Source of the DNA: an uncultured Desulfobulbaceae bacterium
GTDB lineage: Bacteria > Desulfobacterota > Desulfobulbia > Desulfobulbales > CALZHT01
Length of the DNA: 63,804 bases
NCBI GenBank assembly: GCA_945787445.1
Contig: CALZHT010000023.1
Coordinates: 1 to 63,804 of the forward strand
Direction: 5' to 3'
The notes beneath the pieces are model-generated. The model was not told where the DNA came from, did not search any database, and was given only the letters and a program-made list of their open reading frames with translations. The position numbers were made by a program, and so were the translations under genes. Positions 34,902 through 45,191 of this stretch are shown piece by piece; positions within the stretch are counted from its first letter, which is position 1, and each line of letters opens with the position of its first letter.

Positions 34902-35684
34902 ATGATCCGCTCACTTTTTTCTGCGCGTACCGGCATGTTGGGGCAGGAACTCCAGCTCGATACCATTTCGAATAACTTGGCCAATGTAAACACCTCAGGT
35001 TTTAAGCGAAGCAGGACCCAGTTTGAAGATCTTTTTTATCAGACCATTCGTCAGGTCGGGGCAGAAACATCTGAAGGAGGCCAGATACCGACAGGCATTC
35101 AGGTCGGCATGGGGGTAAGGCCCACAGCAGTCCAAAAAATATTTACCCAGGGAGATTTTGTCCAGACCAGCAATGAACTGGATTGGGCCATAGAGGGAAA
35201 CGGCTTTTTCAAAATAGTTCGTCAAGGGGAAGATTTTTTTACCAGGGCAGGTACATTCAAGCTCGATGGTGATGGCTTTGTTGTCACCCCCAACGGCGAT
35301 AGATTGCAGCCTGAGTTTGCCGTGCCTACAGAGACTGCCTCCATAAGCATTGATGCCGGCGGATTGCTGGTTGCCTTGGATGCCAACCAGAACACCTTGG
35401 CATCCGTACAAATTACCCTGCATAAATTTATCAATCCGGGCGGGCTGAGTAGTCAGGGATCCAATCTCTTTCAATCCACTGAAGCCTCTGGTGAACCGGA
35501 GGAAGCAAATCCGGGAACGGAAGGCTTGGGAACCATAGCGCAGGGATTTCTAGAAAATTCAAATGTTGATGTTACAGAGGAACTGGTCAATCTGATCATC
35601 ACCCAACGGGCTTTTGAAGTAAACTCCAAGGCCATCCAAACGGCGGATCAGCTCCTTGAGATCGCTAACTCCTTGGTGCGCTAG
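34902..35684 (+). CDS. flgG: Flagellar distal rod protein FlgG
   Basis: 260 residues, exactly the usual size. IRSLFSARTGMLGQELQLDT and SNNLANVNTSGFKRSRTQFE at the N-terminus; NELDWAIEGNGFFKI in the body; GFLENSNVDVTEELVNLIIT-QRAFEVNSKAIQTADQ at the C-terminus. FlgG forms the distal rod that passes through the P and L rings. AAAGGA precedes the ATG. Part of the flgF-G-A-H run; the TAG stop is a normal use of TAG as terminator here. Confidence 0.97.
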   Translation: MIRSLFSARTGMLGQELQLDTISNNLANVNTSGFKRSRTQFEDLFYQTIRQVGAETSEGGQIPTGIQVGMGVRPTAVQKIFTQGDFVQTSNELDWAIEGNGFFKIVRQGEDFFTRAGTFKLDGDGFVVTPNGDRLQPEFAVPTETASISIDAGGLLVALDANQNTLASVQITLHKFINPGGLSSQGSNLFQSTEASGEPEEANPGTEGLGTIAQGFLENSNVDVTEELVNLIITQRAFEVNSKAIQTADQLLEIANSLVR

Positions 35685-35695
35685 GAGGGAGTCTG

Positions 35696-36433
35696 GTGAG
35701 GATTGCCTGTTTGGGAGCAGCGCAAATCTTGGTGCTTTTTCTGGTGCTTGCTGTTTTGCCGCCTATGACACATGCTTCTGCTCAACAAAGGACAGTTGTA
35801 GGCAAAGACAGATTGGTAAATATTTTTACGGATTTACTTGTGGAAAAAGCATCCTGGCCGCGTAATGATCTGAAAATAACCGGTTTTGATGCTGTCCCCG
35901 AGACTCTCGTATTGCCTGCCGGCAAATTGTCCTTCCACCCGGTTCATGAAATTCAGGCCAACCATCTCGGCCGGAATGTCGTGGTAATTGAGGTATTGGT
36001 AGATGGCCGGATTCAAGAAAAAGTAAAAATGAGCGGTGACCTGAGGCTCCTTGGGGATGTGTGCTATACAACACGAAAAATGCGCCGCCATACCGTACTG
36101 ACAAAGAACGATATTACCGTTATGCGGGGTGATATTACCATGCTAGGTTCAAATCTGGTTAGTGATCCTCGTGAGGCAGGCGGCAAAATCCTCCGGACTT
36201 CACTCCAGGCCGGCGCAATTCTTTATAAAAATATGTTGGATTCTCCACCACTGGTGGAACGAGGCGACCTTGTCACAATTGTAGCCCGATCAGGGCCTTT
36301 ACAGGTTACCACTCCCGGGGAGGCCAGGCAGTCGGGTGCCAAAGGCGACAGGGTGCGGGTCAAGAACCTGATGAGCAGAAAGGAAATCCATGCCCGGGTT
36401 CTTGATACCGGCTCCGTGGAGGTAGTGTTTTAG
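35696..36433 (+). CDS. flgA: Flagellar P-ring assembly chaperone FlgA
   Basis: 245 residues. GTG start chosen because GGAGGG lies 7 bases upstream and it gives a signal peptide (RIACLGAAQILVLFLVLAVL ... HASA). The C-terminal SAF-type region has LTKNDITVMRGDITMLGSN and the family end RVRVKNLMSRKEIHARVLDT. FlgA is a periplasmic chaperone for FlgI. It lies 11 bases after flgG and before flgH, in the standard order of many deltaproteobacteria. Confidence 0.93.
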   Translation: MRIACLGAAQILVLFLVLAVLPPMTHASAQQRTVVGKDRLVNIFTDLLVEKASWPRNDLKITGFDAVPETLVLPAGKLSFHPVHEIQANHLGRNVVVIEVLVDGRIQEKVKMSGDLRLLGDVCYTTRKMRRHTVLTKNDITVMRGDITMLGSNLVSDPREAGGKILRTSLQAGAILYKNMLDSPPLVERGDLVTIVARSGPLQVTTPGEARQSGAKGDRVRVKNLMSRKEIHARVLDTGSVEVVF

Positions 36434-36462
36434 CAAAGCACCGCTTTGCAGGAGGATGAACA

Positions 36463-37179
36463 ATGGTGAGCAACCTTCTTTTTTGCATTATTATCACATT
36501 ATTTCTTCTGTGCAGCTGCACGGCAGGAAGTTCTGGTGTCCGGCAATCCCGGGAGACTCCTCAGATTCCCGCTAAATTCAGTATGGAGCGACCGGAGTCC
36601 AGGGAGACAGCTTCTCAGGAAGGATCAATCTATAATCAATATGTATCCATGGATCTTTACCAGGATAGCAGGGCGAGGAAAGTAGGTGATATAGTGCTGG
36701 TGCAGATCGTTGAATCATCAAGCGGTACCAAGAAGGCCTCCACGAAAACGGAAAGGGAGTCAAATATTTCAGGAGGGGTTTCAGCACTTTTCGGCATAGA
36801 AAAGTGGTTGAGCGACAAGAACCGCAATTTTACTCCTTCAGCAACTTCCTTAAAGGCTGACCTGCAAAATGATTTTGAAGGAAAAGGTGAGACCAAACGG
36901 GACAGCACGGTGACGGCAACTCTATCTGCCCGGGTGATTGACGAAACCATGGACGGCAACCTGGTAATCAGGGGGTACCGTGAGGTCCAGGTTAACAGTG
37001 AGACCCAGTATTTGATCCTGTCAGGTATTGTCAGGCCGCAGGATATATCGCAGGATAATTCCATCTTATCTTCATATTTGGCAGATGCCCGTATTGAGTA
37101 TAGCGGAAAAGGTGTGGTAAGCGAAAAACAGCAACCCGGCTGGCTTGCCAGGTCCATCGATGTCCTGTGGCCATTTTAA
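36463..37179 (+). CDS. flgH: Flagellar L-ring lipoprotein FlgH
   Basis: 238 residues. Lipoprotein signal peptide with lipobox LLCSC19 and an AGGAGG ribosome site. Core SMDLYQDSRARKVGDIVLVQ, the KGxGxTKRDSTVTATLSARV-type strand (GKGETKRDSTVTATLSARVI) and GNLVIRGYREVQVNSETQYL, ending near the usual VRPQDIS and DARIEYSGKGVVSE. FlgH forms the L ring in the outer membrane, which fits a Gram-negative host. Last gene of the first sigma-54 unit; a 273-base gap with another sigma-54 promoter follows. Confidence 0.96.
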   Translation: MVSNLLFCIIITLFLLCSCTAGSSGVRQSRETPQIPAKFSMERPESRETASQEGSIYNQYVSMDLYQDSRARKVGDIVLVQIVESSSGTKKASTKTERESNISGGVSALFGIEKWLSDKNRNFTPSATSLKADLQNDFEGKGETKRDSTVTATLSARVIDETMDGNLVIRGYREVQVNSETQYLILSGIVRPQDISQDNSILSSYLADARIEYSGKGVVSEKQQPGWLARSIDVLWPF

Positions 37180-37367
37180 AATTTCATAATCTCATGACTT
37201 ATGGCCTGTTCTGCAACCCACAGGTGGGAAAAAAATGCCGACATGAACCAGGTCCGTATCATTGTAAACAAATTTACGTTTCTGCCAAACAACGAGTTTC
37301 CCTGTAACATTTAGAATATACAGATGATTTTCATGAGTATCTGAAGCTTTCCTTCGTTTCATGGCAA

Positions 37368-37384
37368 TGGCACCTAACTTGCTA
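37368..37384 (+). promoter_or_regulatory. Sigma-54 promoter of flgIJNKL
   Basis: TGGCAC-CTAAC-TTGCTA, a perfect -24/-12 element, about 70 bases before the flgI ATG. The remaining gap 37180-37367 shows no recognisable gene. Confidence 0.9.
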
Positions 37385-37452
37385 ATAGAAGAGAATAACA
37401 TTTATCGATTGGGCGCAAGGAATGGAATTTAAATTGATCTGGAGATACAACC

Positions 37453-38565
37453 ATGGGTGAAAAGGCAACATCTGGATGCAGTGGGTTTATGAGCAGGATG
37501 GCATTAATAGCCTTTCTGTTCATGATAGTTGCCATGTGGCCTTTTTCTGATGCCGAGGCCGCCCGGGTTAAAGACCTGGCGTCAATCAAGGGAGTGCGGA
37601 ATAATCAGCTCATTGGCTATGGCCTGGTGGTAGGGCTGAATGGGACAGGCGATGGCAGACAGGCCTCCTTTACCATTCAGGGCCTCAAAAACATGCTCGA
37701 AAATATGGGAATTCACGTTGATGAGGGCTCCATCAAAGTGAAAAATACCGCCGGCGTTGTGGTAAGCGCTGTTCTGCCCCCTTTTGTCAAGGTCGGCCAG
37801 ACAATAGACGTGACAATTTCTTCTCTGGGCGACTGCTCATCCCTGGAAGGCGGTACCTTGCTGGTTACACCGCTAAAAGGATTGGATGGGAAAGTATATG
37901 CCATTGCTCAAGGTGCCGTAAGCATAGGAGGCTTTGAAACTCCCGCTTCATTTGGGAGCCGAAAAACTCACCTTACAGTGGCCCGTATTCCCAGTGGCGC
38001 AACCATAGAAAAGGAAGTTCCCGTTTCTTTTGCCGGCAAGCAGGAAATTACCATCAGCCTTAATATTCCTGATTTTACTACGGTTTCACGGATGGTTGAT
38101 GCCATTGATTCATTTCTTGGCGGTGAATATGCAGAGGCTCTGGACGGGGCCACGGTTGTGATCGGGATTCCGGAGCACTATGCCAAGAAGGAAGTCGCCC
38201 TATTATCAGCCCTTGAAAATATTCATATTACTCCGGATGGTCCGGCCAAGGTGGTGATGGATGAACGAACCGGTACCGTTGTCATGGGAAAAAATGTCAA
38301 GATCACGCAGCTGGCCCTGTCCCATGGCAATCTGAGCCTGCAGGTCAGCCCTCAACAACGGGGGACGCCCCCTTCATTCATAGACAATGAAAACATTTCA
38401 GCCCGGGATGAGGAAAACCGGTTAGTGAAAATGGCAGAAGGGGCCACCTTGGGAGAGGTGGTGCGGGCCCTTAATTCAGTAGGAGTCACGCCAAGGGATT
38501 TGATTGCAATCCTGCAGTCCATCAAGGCATCAGGAGCATTGCAGGCGGAACTTGAAATCATTTAA
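37453..38565 (+). CDS. flgI: Flagellar P-ring protein FlgI
   Basis: 370 residues. Signal peptide (MALIAFLFMIVAMWPFSDAEA region) then the hallmark RVKDLASIKGVRNNQLIGYG, LVVGLNGTGDG, GTLLVTPLKGLDGKVYAIAQ, GAVSIGG, VVMDERTGTVVMGKNVKI, and the end LNSVGVTPRDLIAILQSIKA. FlgI builds the P ring in the peptidoglycan layer with help from FlgA. First gene after the second sigma-54 promoter; followed 18 bases later by flgJ. Confidence 0.97.
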   Translation: MGEKATSGCSGFMSRMALIAFLFMIVAMWPFSDAEAARVKDLASIKGVRNNQLIGYGLVVGLNGTGDGRQASFTIQGLKNMLENMGIHVDEGSIKVKNTAGVVVSAVLPPFVKVGQTIDVTISSLGDCSSLEGGTLLVTPLKGLDGKVYAIAQGAVSIGGFETPASFGSRKTHLTVARIPSGATIEKEVPVSFAGKQEITISLNIPDFTTVSRMVDAIDSFLGGEYAEALDGATVVIGIPEHYAKKEVALLSALENIHITPDGPAKVVMDERTGTVVMGKNVKITQLALSHGNLSLQVSPQQRGTPPSFIDNENISARDEENRLVKMAEGATLGEVVRALNSVGVTPRDLIAILQSIKASGALQAELEII

Positions 38566-38583
38566 AAATATGAAGGTGAGATT

Positions 38584-38898
38584 GTGGAGGTAAATAATTC
38601 AGCAGCAATAGAACTTAAGGAGAATTCCTTATCTGCCGATACTATTAAGGAGGAGAAATTGCGCCAGGCCTGTGCTGAATTTGAGGCCATCCTGTTGCAG
38701 CAGATGCTTAAGGTAATGCGGAACAGTGTTACGAAAAGCGAATTATTTGATGGCGGTTTTCAGGAGGAGATCTGCCAATCCATGCAGGATCAGGAAATCG
38801 CGAAGCAAATGGCCATAGGCAGAGGTATGGGCATCGGAGAATACTTGTATCGGCAAATATCTGGACAGCACCTATCAACAATTAAAAAACAGGCATAA
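38584..38898 (+). CDS. flgJ: Flagellar rod-binding protein FlgJ (N-terminal domain only)
   Basis: 104 residues. GTG start with AAGGTGA upstream. The rod-binding domain is present: LRQACAEFEAILLQQMLKVM, DGGFQEEICQSMQDQEIAKQ, MAIGRGMGIGEYLYRQ. The peptidoglycan hydrolase domain of enterobacterial FlgJ is absent, which is usual in this group; a separate lytic enzyme must open the wall. It acts as the rod cap scaffold. Position between flgI and flgN supports the call. Confidence 0.92.
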   Translation: MEVNNSAAIELKENSLSADTIKEEKLRQACAEFEAILLQQMLKVMRNSVTKSELFDGGFQEEICQSMQDQEIAKQMAIGRGMGIGEYLYRQISGQHLSTIKKQA

Positions 38899-38900
38899 AG

Positions 38901-39419
38901 ATGAGTAATCAGATTAAGGGCACCAATACAATTCCCAAAAAGCTGTTTGATATCCTTGAGATGGAAATCAAACTTTCCAATGATCTGCTTGCAATCATCA
39001 AAGACGAAAAGAAAGCTTTAGTTGATGTGGATCTTGAGGCATTGGTGAGTCTCAGCAGCAGGAAGGAAAACCAGCTGCAAAGAATTCAGATGTATGACGA
39101 ATCCCTCCAGGTACTGATGAGGAAGACGGTCAATGCTCCTGAGGCGGAAAATATAAACTTGTCAGCCATAAAGCACCTGGCCGGCAATGATGAGGAGGCT
39201 GAAAGGCTTGAAGGATGCCGTGCAAACCTTTCGAATTTACGGCAGGAAATTATCGACGGCAATCTATTCAATAAAAGGTTTGCATCAGATACCTTGGGTT
39301 ATCTCAGTGATGCCATTTCCCTCATTACCGGCGCTATCCATGAACATTCCCTTTACAGCCAAAAAGGGAATACCGCAAACGGTTCCAAAAGCCCAGCGTT
39401 AATCAGCAGAGAGGTTTGA
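38901..39419 (+). CDS. flgN: FlgN-type flagellar export chaperone
   Basis: 172 residues, almost entirely helical and charged, starting two bases after flgJ. The block LFDILEMEIKLSNDLLAIIK and LVSLSSRKENQLQRIQMYDE fits FlgN, the cytoplasmic chaperone that delivers the hook-filament junction proteins FlgK and FlgL, which are encoded directly downstream. The C-terminal part (LYSQKGNTANGSKSPA) is disordered-looking. The stop is one base before the flgK ATG, so translation is coupled. Confidence 0.85.
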   Translation: MSNQIKGTNTIPKKLFDILEMEIKLSNDLLAIIKDEKKALVDVDLEALVSLSSRKENQLQRIQMYDESLQVLMRKTVNAPEAENINLSAIKHLAGNDEEAERLEGCRANLSNLRQEIIDGNLFNKRFASDTLGYLSDAISLITGAIHEHSLYSQKGNTANGSKSPALISREV

Positions 39420-39420
39420 T

Positions 39421-41919
39421 ATGGCAGGCATTTCTCATGTGTTGAATATTGCCAAGGAAGCCCTCCTGACCCATCAGGTCTCGGTACAGGTTGCTTCCCA
39501 TAATGTGGCCAATGTTGATACACCCGGTTACACAAGACAGACACTCGGTTTGACTACTCCATTACCTTCGCCGTCCTTGGTGGGCAATATCGGCGGCGGC
39601 GTAAAGGGAGAGAGTATTTCGCGCAAATATGATCGATTCATGACCCAGAGGATCATGGATCAGTATTCCCTGTTGAGCAGCCTGGAATCACAGGAACAAT
39701 CGATGCGGGTCGTGGAAACAATCTTTAATGAGGCTACCGGACTTGGACTGAATGATCTCATGTCGCAATTTTGGGAAAGCTGGCAGAATGTGGCCAATAA
39801 TCCTGAAATTGTCTCCGCCCGTCAGACCGTTGTCCAGCAAGGACTTCTTATTATTGATCAATTACAGCACATGAACTCAGAAATAGCTGAGGCGAAATAC
39901 AATATTACATTGAGCCTGGATCAGGCGATGGATGAAGTGAATACCATCACAAGCCAGATTGCTGATTTGAATTTGAAAATCTCATCATCGGAAACGCAAG
40001 CCAATCAAGCGAATGATCTGCGCGACCGAAGAGATTTGTTGGTACAGGAACTTTCCAAACATCTCGATATTACATATTTTGAAGATATATCAGGTGGTTA
40101 TACTGTCATGCTGCCGGACGGCCATTCCATTGTGGATGATACGGATAATTGGGACCTGGCCTGGCTTGACAACAAGCTTTATTGGCTCAGTGAAAAGTCG
40201 GACGGCACCCAAACGCAGGTCGAAGTTGCTGAAGCCTCTGAAATCGGCGGAAGAATAGGCGGCTGGCTCGAAACGCGAGCGCAGCTTATTGAAGGTGATC
40301 CCAACAATTATCTGGGCAAACTGGATGCATTTACCAATTCCTTGATTCGGGAAATAAACCAGCAACATTCCCAAGGTGTCGGCATGGTTTCTTTTGCAGA
40401 CGGGCTTGTGGGAACGGAAATCGCTGCAAATACGGCGCTTCTCACTGGAACGATTGATGCGGCTACTGCAACGGATACAATTGGCGAAAATATTCTCAAG
40501 ATAAATAACCGTCAGGTGGGTGAAATTGCAGGGGCAGCCGCAATGCAAGGCCTGGCAATGGGGAAGGCCTATAACGCGGTTACTGCCATAAACAACGCCA
40601 TTACCGGCGTTCGGGCAAATTTAACCACCTTGGTGGCGGGGAATGCTGTGGCGGTCATGCCGGATGCGAGCACCATCTCCTTTGACGTTAACGGCATCAA
40701 TGTTTCCTATACTGTTGATTATGGAGGCAGCGGCGACAATGTGGCTGCGACCTTTGCAGCCAATCTCGTGGCTGCCATTGATTCTGCCATTTCTGCCAAT
40801 AATGCAGATCCAACCATCCCTATTGACATGTCACTGGATGCCGTTGTCGGTGATGGCACCAATGGCGGTGCCATAGATTCCGTTGTTCTCCGAAACACCA
40901 ATCAAGGAGATGAATCACAGATAGTGATCAGTAATATTGTTTCAGTGCCACCCGGCCTGGAGACCAGTATGGGACTCACCGCAGGAACCTACACACCTGA
41001 CGCCACCCATAATACAGGCGAAATCGCACTTTTTTCAGACAAAGAATTTATGGTTGAGGCCGGGCCTGACGATACGTATCTTACCGAGCTTGGCATGGGA
41101 GGAGGAGTTCATCCGGACGATGTTCCCAATGACGGCAAGTTTCAATATGGGTTTGATAACGGTGGAATTCAATACGCTTTAGAGGGATATAAATTTGCAG
41201 ATCAGCTGGCAACTGACGGCGGCAGCTTCGATATATGGTTTTACAATTCTGACGGGACACTTCCTCTGCCTCAGCCGGTAACTGTATCCATAGAGCGAGC
41301 ATATACACTGCAGGATGTTGTGAATGCCATCAATGTATCGGTTACTAATGCAAGTGGCGGGGCTGCTTGGCTGGCTGCTTCGATCCAGGAAAACAAGATC
41401 GTTATGACTCCTGATACGTCACACACCTTTGCGTTAGCAAACGACGCCTCAAATTTTCTCCAGGTGGCAGGAATTAATACACTGTTTACCGGGTATAATG
41501 CCGGGACCCTTGGGATCAACGAGACTGTGCAAAATAATCTTGAGTATATGGCCGCCGGAACTGTTACCACCAGAGGCGAGATATTCCGCGGCGACAATAC
41601 CAATGCCTTAAACATCATCAATATTCAGTATGATGAGAATGTTGTATTTACCGGCGGCTCTACCAATACATTGGATGACTTCTACAGCTCCCTGGTTGGC
41701 GAAATCGGTATACGGAGCAAAAGTGTCATTCAAAACCGAGAATTCCATGCCTTGGTTCTCGACCAGTTACAGGAGCTGCGTGATGCAACCTCGGGCGTGT
41801 CCGTGGACGAAGAGATGGCAAACCTGATCAAATTTCAGCATGCATACGCTGCAGCAGCCAAGCTTGTGACTACTGCGGACGAAATGTTCATGTCTTTACT
41901 GGATTCCTTGAGACGATAA
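39421..41919 (+). CDS. flgK: Flagellar hook-associated protein 1 FlgK, enlarged
   Basis: 832 residues, clearly longer than the usual 450-650. Normal D0/D1 ends: SHVLNIAKEALLTHQVSVQV, ASHNVANVDTPGYTRQTLGL, and C-terminal SGVSVDEEMANLIKFQHAYA with AAAKLVTTADEMFMSLLDSL. Residues about 358-577 are an inserted, Ala/Asn/Gly-rich beta-type module (GLAMGKAYNAVTAINN, NTISFDVNG-like text, VVGDGTNGGAIDSVVLRNTN) that is homologous to residues about 189-391 of FlgL; a second shared segment is 602-692 (SFDIWF ... ASNFLQVAGINTLF). FlgK forms the first junction ring between hook and filament. The extra domains should face outward. Confidence 0.93.
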   Translation: MAGISHVLNIAKEALLTHQVSVQVASHNVANVDTPGYTRQTLGLTTPLPSPSLVGNIGGGVKGESISRKYDRFMTQRIMDQYSLLSSLESQEQSMRVVETIFNEATGLGLNDLMSQFWESWQNVANNPEIVSARQTVVQQGLLIIDQLQHMNSEIAEAKYNITLSLDQAMDEVNTITSQIADLNLKISSSETQANQANDLRDRRDLLVQELSKHLDITYFEDISGGYTVMLPDGHSIVDDTDNWDLAWLDNKLYWLSEKSDGTQTQVEVAEASEIGGRIGGWLETRAQLIEGDPNNYLGKLDAFTNSLIREINQQHSQGVGMVSFADGLVGTEIAANTALLTGTIDAATATDTIGENILKINNRQVGEIAGAAAMQGLAMGKAYNAVTAINNAITGVRANLTTLVAGNAVAVMPDASTISFDVNGINVSYTVDYGGSGDNVAATFAANLVAAIDSAISANNADPTIPIDMSLDAVVGDGTNGGAIDSVVLRNTNQGDESQIVISNIVSVPPGLETSMGLTAGTYTPDATHNTGEIALFSDKEFMVEAGPDDTYLTELGMGGGVHPDDVPNDGKFQYGFDNGGIQYALEGYKFADQLATDGGSFDIWFYNSDGTLPLPQPVTVSIERAYTLQDVVNAINVSVTNASGGAAWLAASIQENKIVMTPDTSHTFALANDASNFLQVAGINTLFTGYNAGTLGINETVQNNLEYMAAGTVTTRGEIFRGDNTNALNIINIQYDENVVFTGGSTNTLDDFYSSLVGEIGIRSKSVIQNREFHALVLDQLQELRDATSGVSVDEEMANLIKFQHAYAAAAKLVTTADEMFMSLLDSLRR

Positions 41920-41929
41920 GAGGTGTATA

Positions 41930-44542
41930 ATGCGAACTACGGTGTCAAGCCTTTATCGTAATATTATCACCAACCTGAACAGCCTTTCTGCTGACCTGCT
42001 CCAAATAAACAACAAGATTTCTTCAGGGAAAAACATGTCCAAGATAAGCGACGAGCCGCTTAATCTGGTAAGTGCCCTGGGATTTCGTAGTGACCTGTCC
42101 GAAATCAATCAGTTTAAGGAGAATATTACCTATGGTGATAGCTTGATTACCGGGGCTGAAAGTTCTCTTTCCAAAATAAAAGAGCAGATAATGCGTGCCA
42201 AGGAGCTCAACATCCAGAGCATCAATGGCACACTCACGCCGCAAGATTTGGACAACATGGCTTTTGAGGTTCGAAACCTGCTTGAAGAATCGGTGACCTT
42301 GGCTAACACGCAGCTTAACGGGAAATTTATTTTTGGCGGCTACCGGACCACGGGCTACAACAATGTGGAACCAAAGCCCTTTCTCCTGGATCAAATAGAT
42401 GGATACCGGATTAATGGCGTGAATCTTGGAACTATGGACAGCGGACTGACTGGAACCGTAACAAACGCTGCCATACCTGCCGGTGCTCTGGAGATAAATG
42501 GCAATGCCATTGGAGGTATAGGGGGTGGCGTCATAACGGCTGGCCTGAATATGGGAAAGGCCGCTAATGCCAGGACAGCCTTGAATGCAGCGGACCCGAC
42601 CGTTACGGCAACCCTTACAACTTTATATGCAGGGGGGCCGACAGCAGCTTCGGCAGCGGCTAATACCATTTCTTTTGATATGAATGGGATTACTGTTACT
42701 GCAGCAATTCCAGGCGGCACAGGAGCCGGCGGCGTGGCAGGATTAGTAGCCGCAGCAGTTAACTCCATCAGCGATCAGACCGGAGTACAGGCAACTGTGG
42801 GCGATAACACCAACGGTGGTGCTCCTGATTCCATTGTGTTAACGAATATGCTGGCAGGTGATGAATCGGCCATTACCATAACGAACCTGACGGAAACTGC
42901 TCCTGGGCTTAGCGGTTTGGCTAATGGCACGTACTCTATTGCGTTGGATCCTCTCTCAAATACAGGCCAGATTACAATTTCATCTTCTGCTTCCTTCATG
43001 ATGACGAGTCCCATAGGAGATGACTCCATTTTACAGGAGTTGGGGTTGGGCGGTGGTGGCATTGGCTTTGCTGATGAGGCCAATGACGGCGAGTTGATCT
43101 TTGGAACTCGTTTGGCGGCAAATTCGCTGACAATCAATGGTTATGCAATACCACCTGCCATCGATGATGGAATTTCAACAAGCTATTCTGATATTTCCGC
43201 TGCAGCCAAGGCTAATGCCATCAATTCCGTGGAGACAGTGACCCAGGTTACTGCCAATGTGGTCCCTGTCTATCGGATTGCACAGGGTGCTGTTGAAGCA
43301 GGCACAATGGATTTAGGCGATCTTATTATCAATGGTGTGGATATTATTACAGCCCCGACCGCTATTTCCTTGTCTGACAATGATAACGCCCTTCTCAGTG
43401 CAATCAATGCACAACAAACAATCACGGGGATTGCCGCGAGTCGCGACGCGACAGGCCGCATTGTGTTGAGCGCCACAGATGGAAGGAATTTGCATATCCA
43501 AACATCGGCAAATGGTGAGAGGATCACCCATCTCAATGGCGGGATTCCAGCCACACCCCAGAGCAGGGTGTATTTTGGGGACATTCAGCTTGTGTCCGGC
43601 AGCAGATTTGTCCTGGATACGACGCCCACTGTGAATTTTGAGCCTGGTCTTGCAGCACTTGGCATGGCTGGAGGCGGGGCGGTGACCGGGGAGTCGAATG
43701 ACACAGCAGGAGACGGCCATATCACAGTACAAAACATCAATGAGCGGGAAGGGGAAGTTCGATACACAGGCGATCGCTTTAATGAGATAGAAATCAAGGT
43801 CGGACAGAGAAGTACTTTGGCAGTGAGCATGAATGGTCAGGATGCCCTCATGAACACCGGGGTATTCAGCACCCTGCAGAATTTCGAAGATTACCTGCGG
43901 GGCCAGAATTATACCGCTGTTGTCGGTACCTATGAAGCAAGCAATACAGGCGCCACACTTGATAGCGGCAACACTGGTTTGGAGCTTGCTGATGAAATTA
44001 CAACCGGTTCATTTGCTGTTACAGTGACTGATCATGACTATTATCCGCCAATAGATCTCACCATTAACATTGCGGTAGATCCTGCCGTTGATACTCCAGC
44101 GAGTATTGCGCAGAAAATTAATGGGGTGCCCGGGCTTACGGCCTCATGGAACAGTGATGGCTTTCTGGAAATCCGCAGCATTGATCCAGACCGGTATACC
44201 TGTGTCATGCAAGGTGATACGAGCAATTTTTTAAGGGCGGCAGGAGTAACACCATCAGACATGCAGATTTATTCCCTGAGCCAGTCACTTGCTGATATGG
44301 ATCAGGCCATGGATGATCTCACCAAGCAAATTTCAGATTTCGGTGCGCGGGCAAATCGCATAGAAGTCCAGCGTCAAATATATATCGATCTCGAAGTCAC
44401 CACATCAGAAAGCCTTTCTGATGTTGAAGATACAGACATGATCAAAGCCTTGATGGATTTAAAGACCAAGGAGATTGCTTACGAAGCCGCATTGTCTGCC
44501 GCCGCTAAGACGATGCAGTTAAGTCTTGTAGACTTTCTATAA
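41930..44542 (+). CDS. flgL: Flagellar hook-associated protein 3 FlgL, greatly enlarged
   Basis: 870 residues against a usual 300-420. D0/D1 ends are intact: [40 protein letters not shown], and the C-terminal [24 protein letters not shown] and [20 protein letters not shown]. Between them lie surface modules: residues about 189-391 match the FlgK insertion ([45 protein letters not shown]), and 694-777 match FlgK 602-692 ([11 protein letters not shown]). AAGAGGTG precedes the ATG. FlgL joins FlgK to the flagellin filament. Confidence 0.93.
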   Translation: MRTTVSSLYRNIITNLNSLSADLLQINNKISSGKNMSKISDEPLNLVSALGFRSDLSEINQFKENITYGDSLITGAESSLSKIKEQIMRAKELNIQSINGTLTPQDLDNMAFEVRNLLEESVTLANTQLNGKFIFGGYRTTGYNNVEPKPFLLDQIDGYRINGVNLGTMDSGLTGTVTNAAIPAGALEINGNAIGGIGGGVITAGLNMGKAANARTALNAADPTVTATLTTLYAGGPTAASAAANTISFDMNGITVTAAIPGGTGAGGVAGLVAAAVNSISDQTGVQATVGDNTNGGAPDSIVLTNMLAGDESAITITNLTETAPGLSGLANGTYSIALDPLSNTGQITISSSASFMMTSPIGDDSILQELGLGGGGIGFADEANDGELIFGTRLAANSLTINGYAIPPAIDDGISTSYSDISAAAKANAINSVETVTQVTANVVPVYRIAQGAVEAGTMDLGDLIINGVDIITAPTAISLSDNDNALLSAINAQQTITGIAASRDATGRIVLSATDGRNLHIQTSANGERITHLNGGIPATPQSRVYFGDIQLVSGSRFVLDTTPTVNFEPGLAALGMAGGGAVTGESNDTAGDGHITVQNINEREGEVRYTGDRFNEIEIKVGQRSTLAVSMNGQDALMNTGVFSTLQNFEDYLRGQNYTAVVGTYEASNTGATLDSGNTGLELADEITTGSFAVTVTDHDYYPPIDLTINIAVDPAVDTPASIAQKINGVPGLTASWNSDGFLEIRSIDPDRYTCVMQGDTSNFLRAAGVTPSDMQIYSLSQSLADMDQAMDDLTKQISDFGARANRIEVQRQIYIDLEVTTSESLSDVEDTDMIKALMDLKTKEIAYEAALSAAAKTMQLSLVDFL

Positions 44543-44657
44543 GAGTCGCTATTATATTGTGATTCCAGGCAGAAGGTCGAGGGGCAGGGCAAATGAATCC
44601 GGAGTATCGCATGCTTCCCGAAGGGTAGGAAGAGAAAGGCAAAGCCAGGGAGGGCTA

Positions 44658-44900
44658 ATGCTCATTCTAACAAGGAAGATCGGCGAAGCCATTGCCATAA
44701 ATGACAACATTACGATTAAAGTGTTGGAGATTAGAGGCGGGCAAGTGAAGCTGGGGATTGAAGCCCCAAGTTATGTGGCGGTGCATCGGGAAGAAATTTA
44801 CCATAAATTACTTGAGGAAAATATTCGGGCCGCTGCAGAAGCACCTGAAGATCTGACGGCTGTTGCAGAAGCTTTGGGCAGTAAAAAAGAAAAGCCCTGA
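44658..44900 (+). CDS. csrA: Carbon storage/translation regulator CsrA
   Basis: 80 residues. [37 protein letters not shown], then [12 protein letters not shown], is a classical CsrA; R44-type RNA contact (HREE) is present. GGAGGG sits 3 bases before the ATG. CsrA binds GGA motifs near ribosome sites, including the flagellin leader, and is antagonised by FliW, encoded next. The C-terminal extension (about 20 residues, Ala/Glu-rich) is slightly longer than in Gammaproteobacteria and fits the CsrA type controlled by FliW. Confidence 0.97.
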   Translation: MLILTRKIGEAIAINDNITIKVLEIRGGQVKLGIEAPSYVAVHREEIYHKLLEENIRAAAEAPEDLTAVAEALGSKKEKP

Positions 44901-45191
44901 GGAATTTTTCTGCTTAGTATGCAAATTGGGAGTACAGGAGGCTGTCAGAAAAAATGGTGGAAGCTTTCAGCCAATAAAATACTATGAATACAAAGTCGCA
45001 GTCAAGAGCAATCTTTGTCCCTCTCAATGGGGGATTGAACTGAATTGACTGTATGGTGTGCTCTTTTCCGCAGTATTTCGTATGTACACTTCCGGTGCCT
45101 TTTCCTAGCTGCCTCGCTATCTTTTTGAATGCAACTCTACACCGGTGAAAGGCGCTTTTATATTAAGCAGGAGTATAACGAGGGTGATTTT

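Noticed and set aside
37192-37401. Minus-strand 69-codon frame upstream of flgI
   Set aside because: It runs across the sigma-54 promoter, lacks a ribosome site and has no recognised family.
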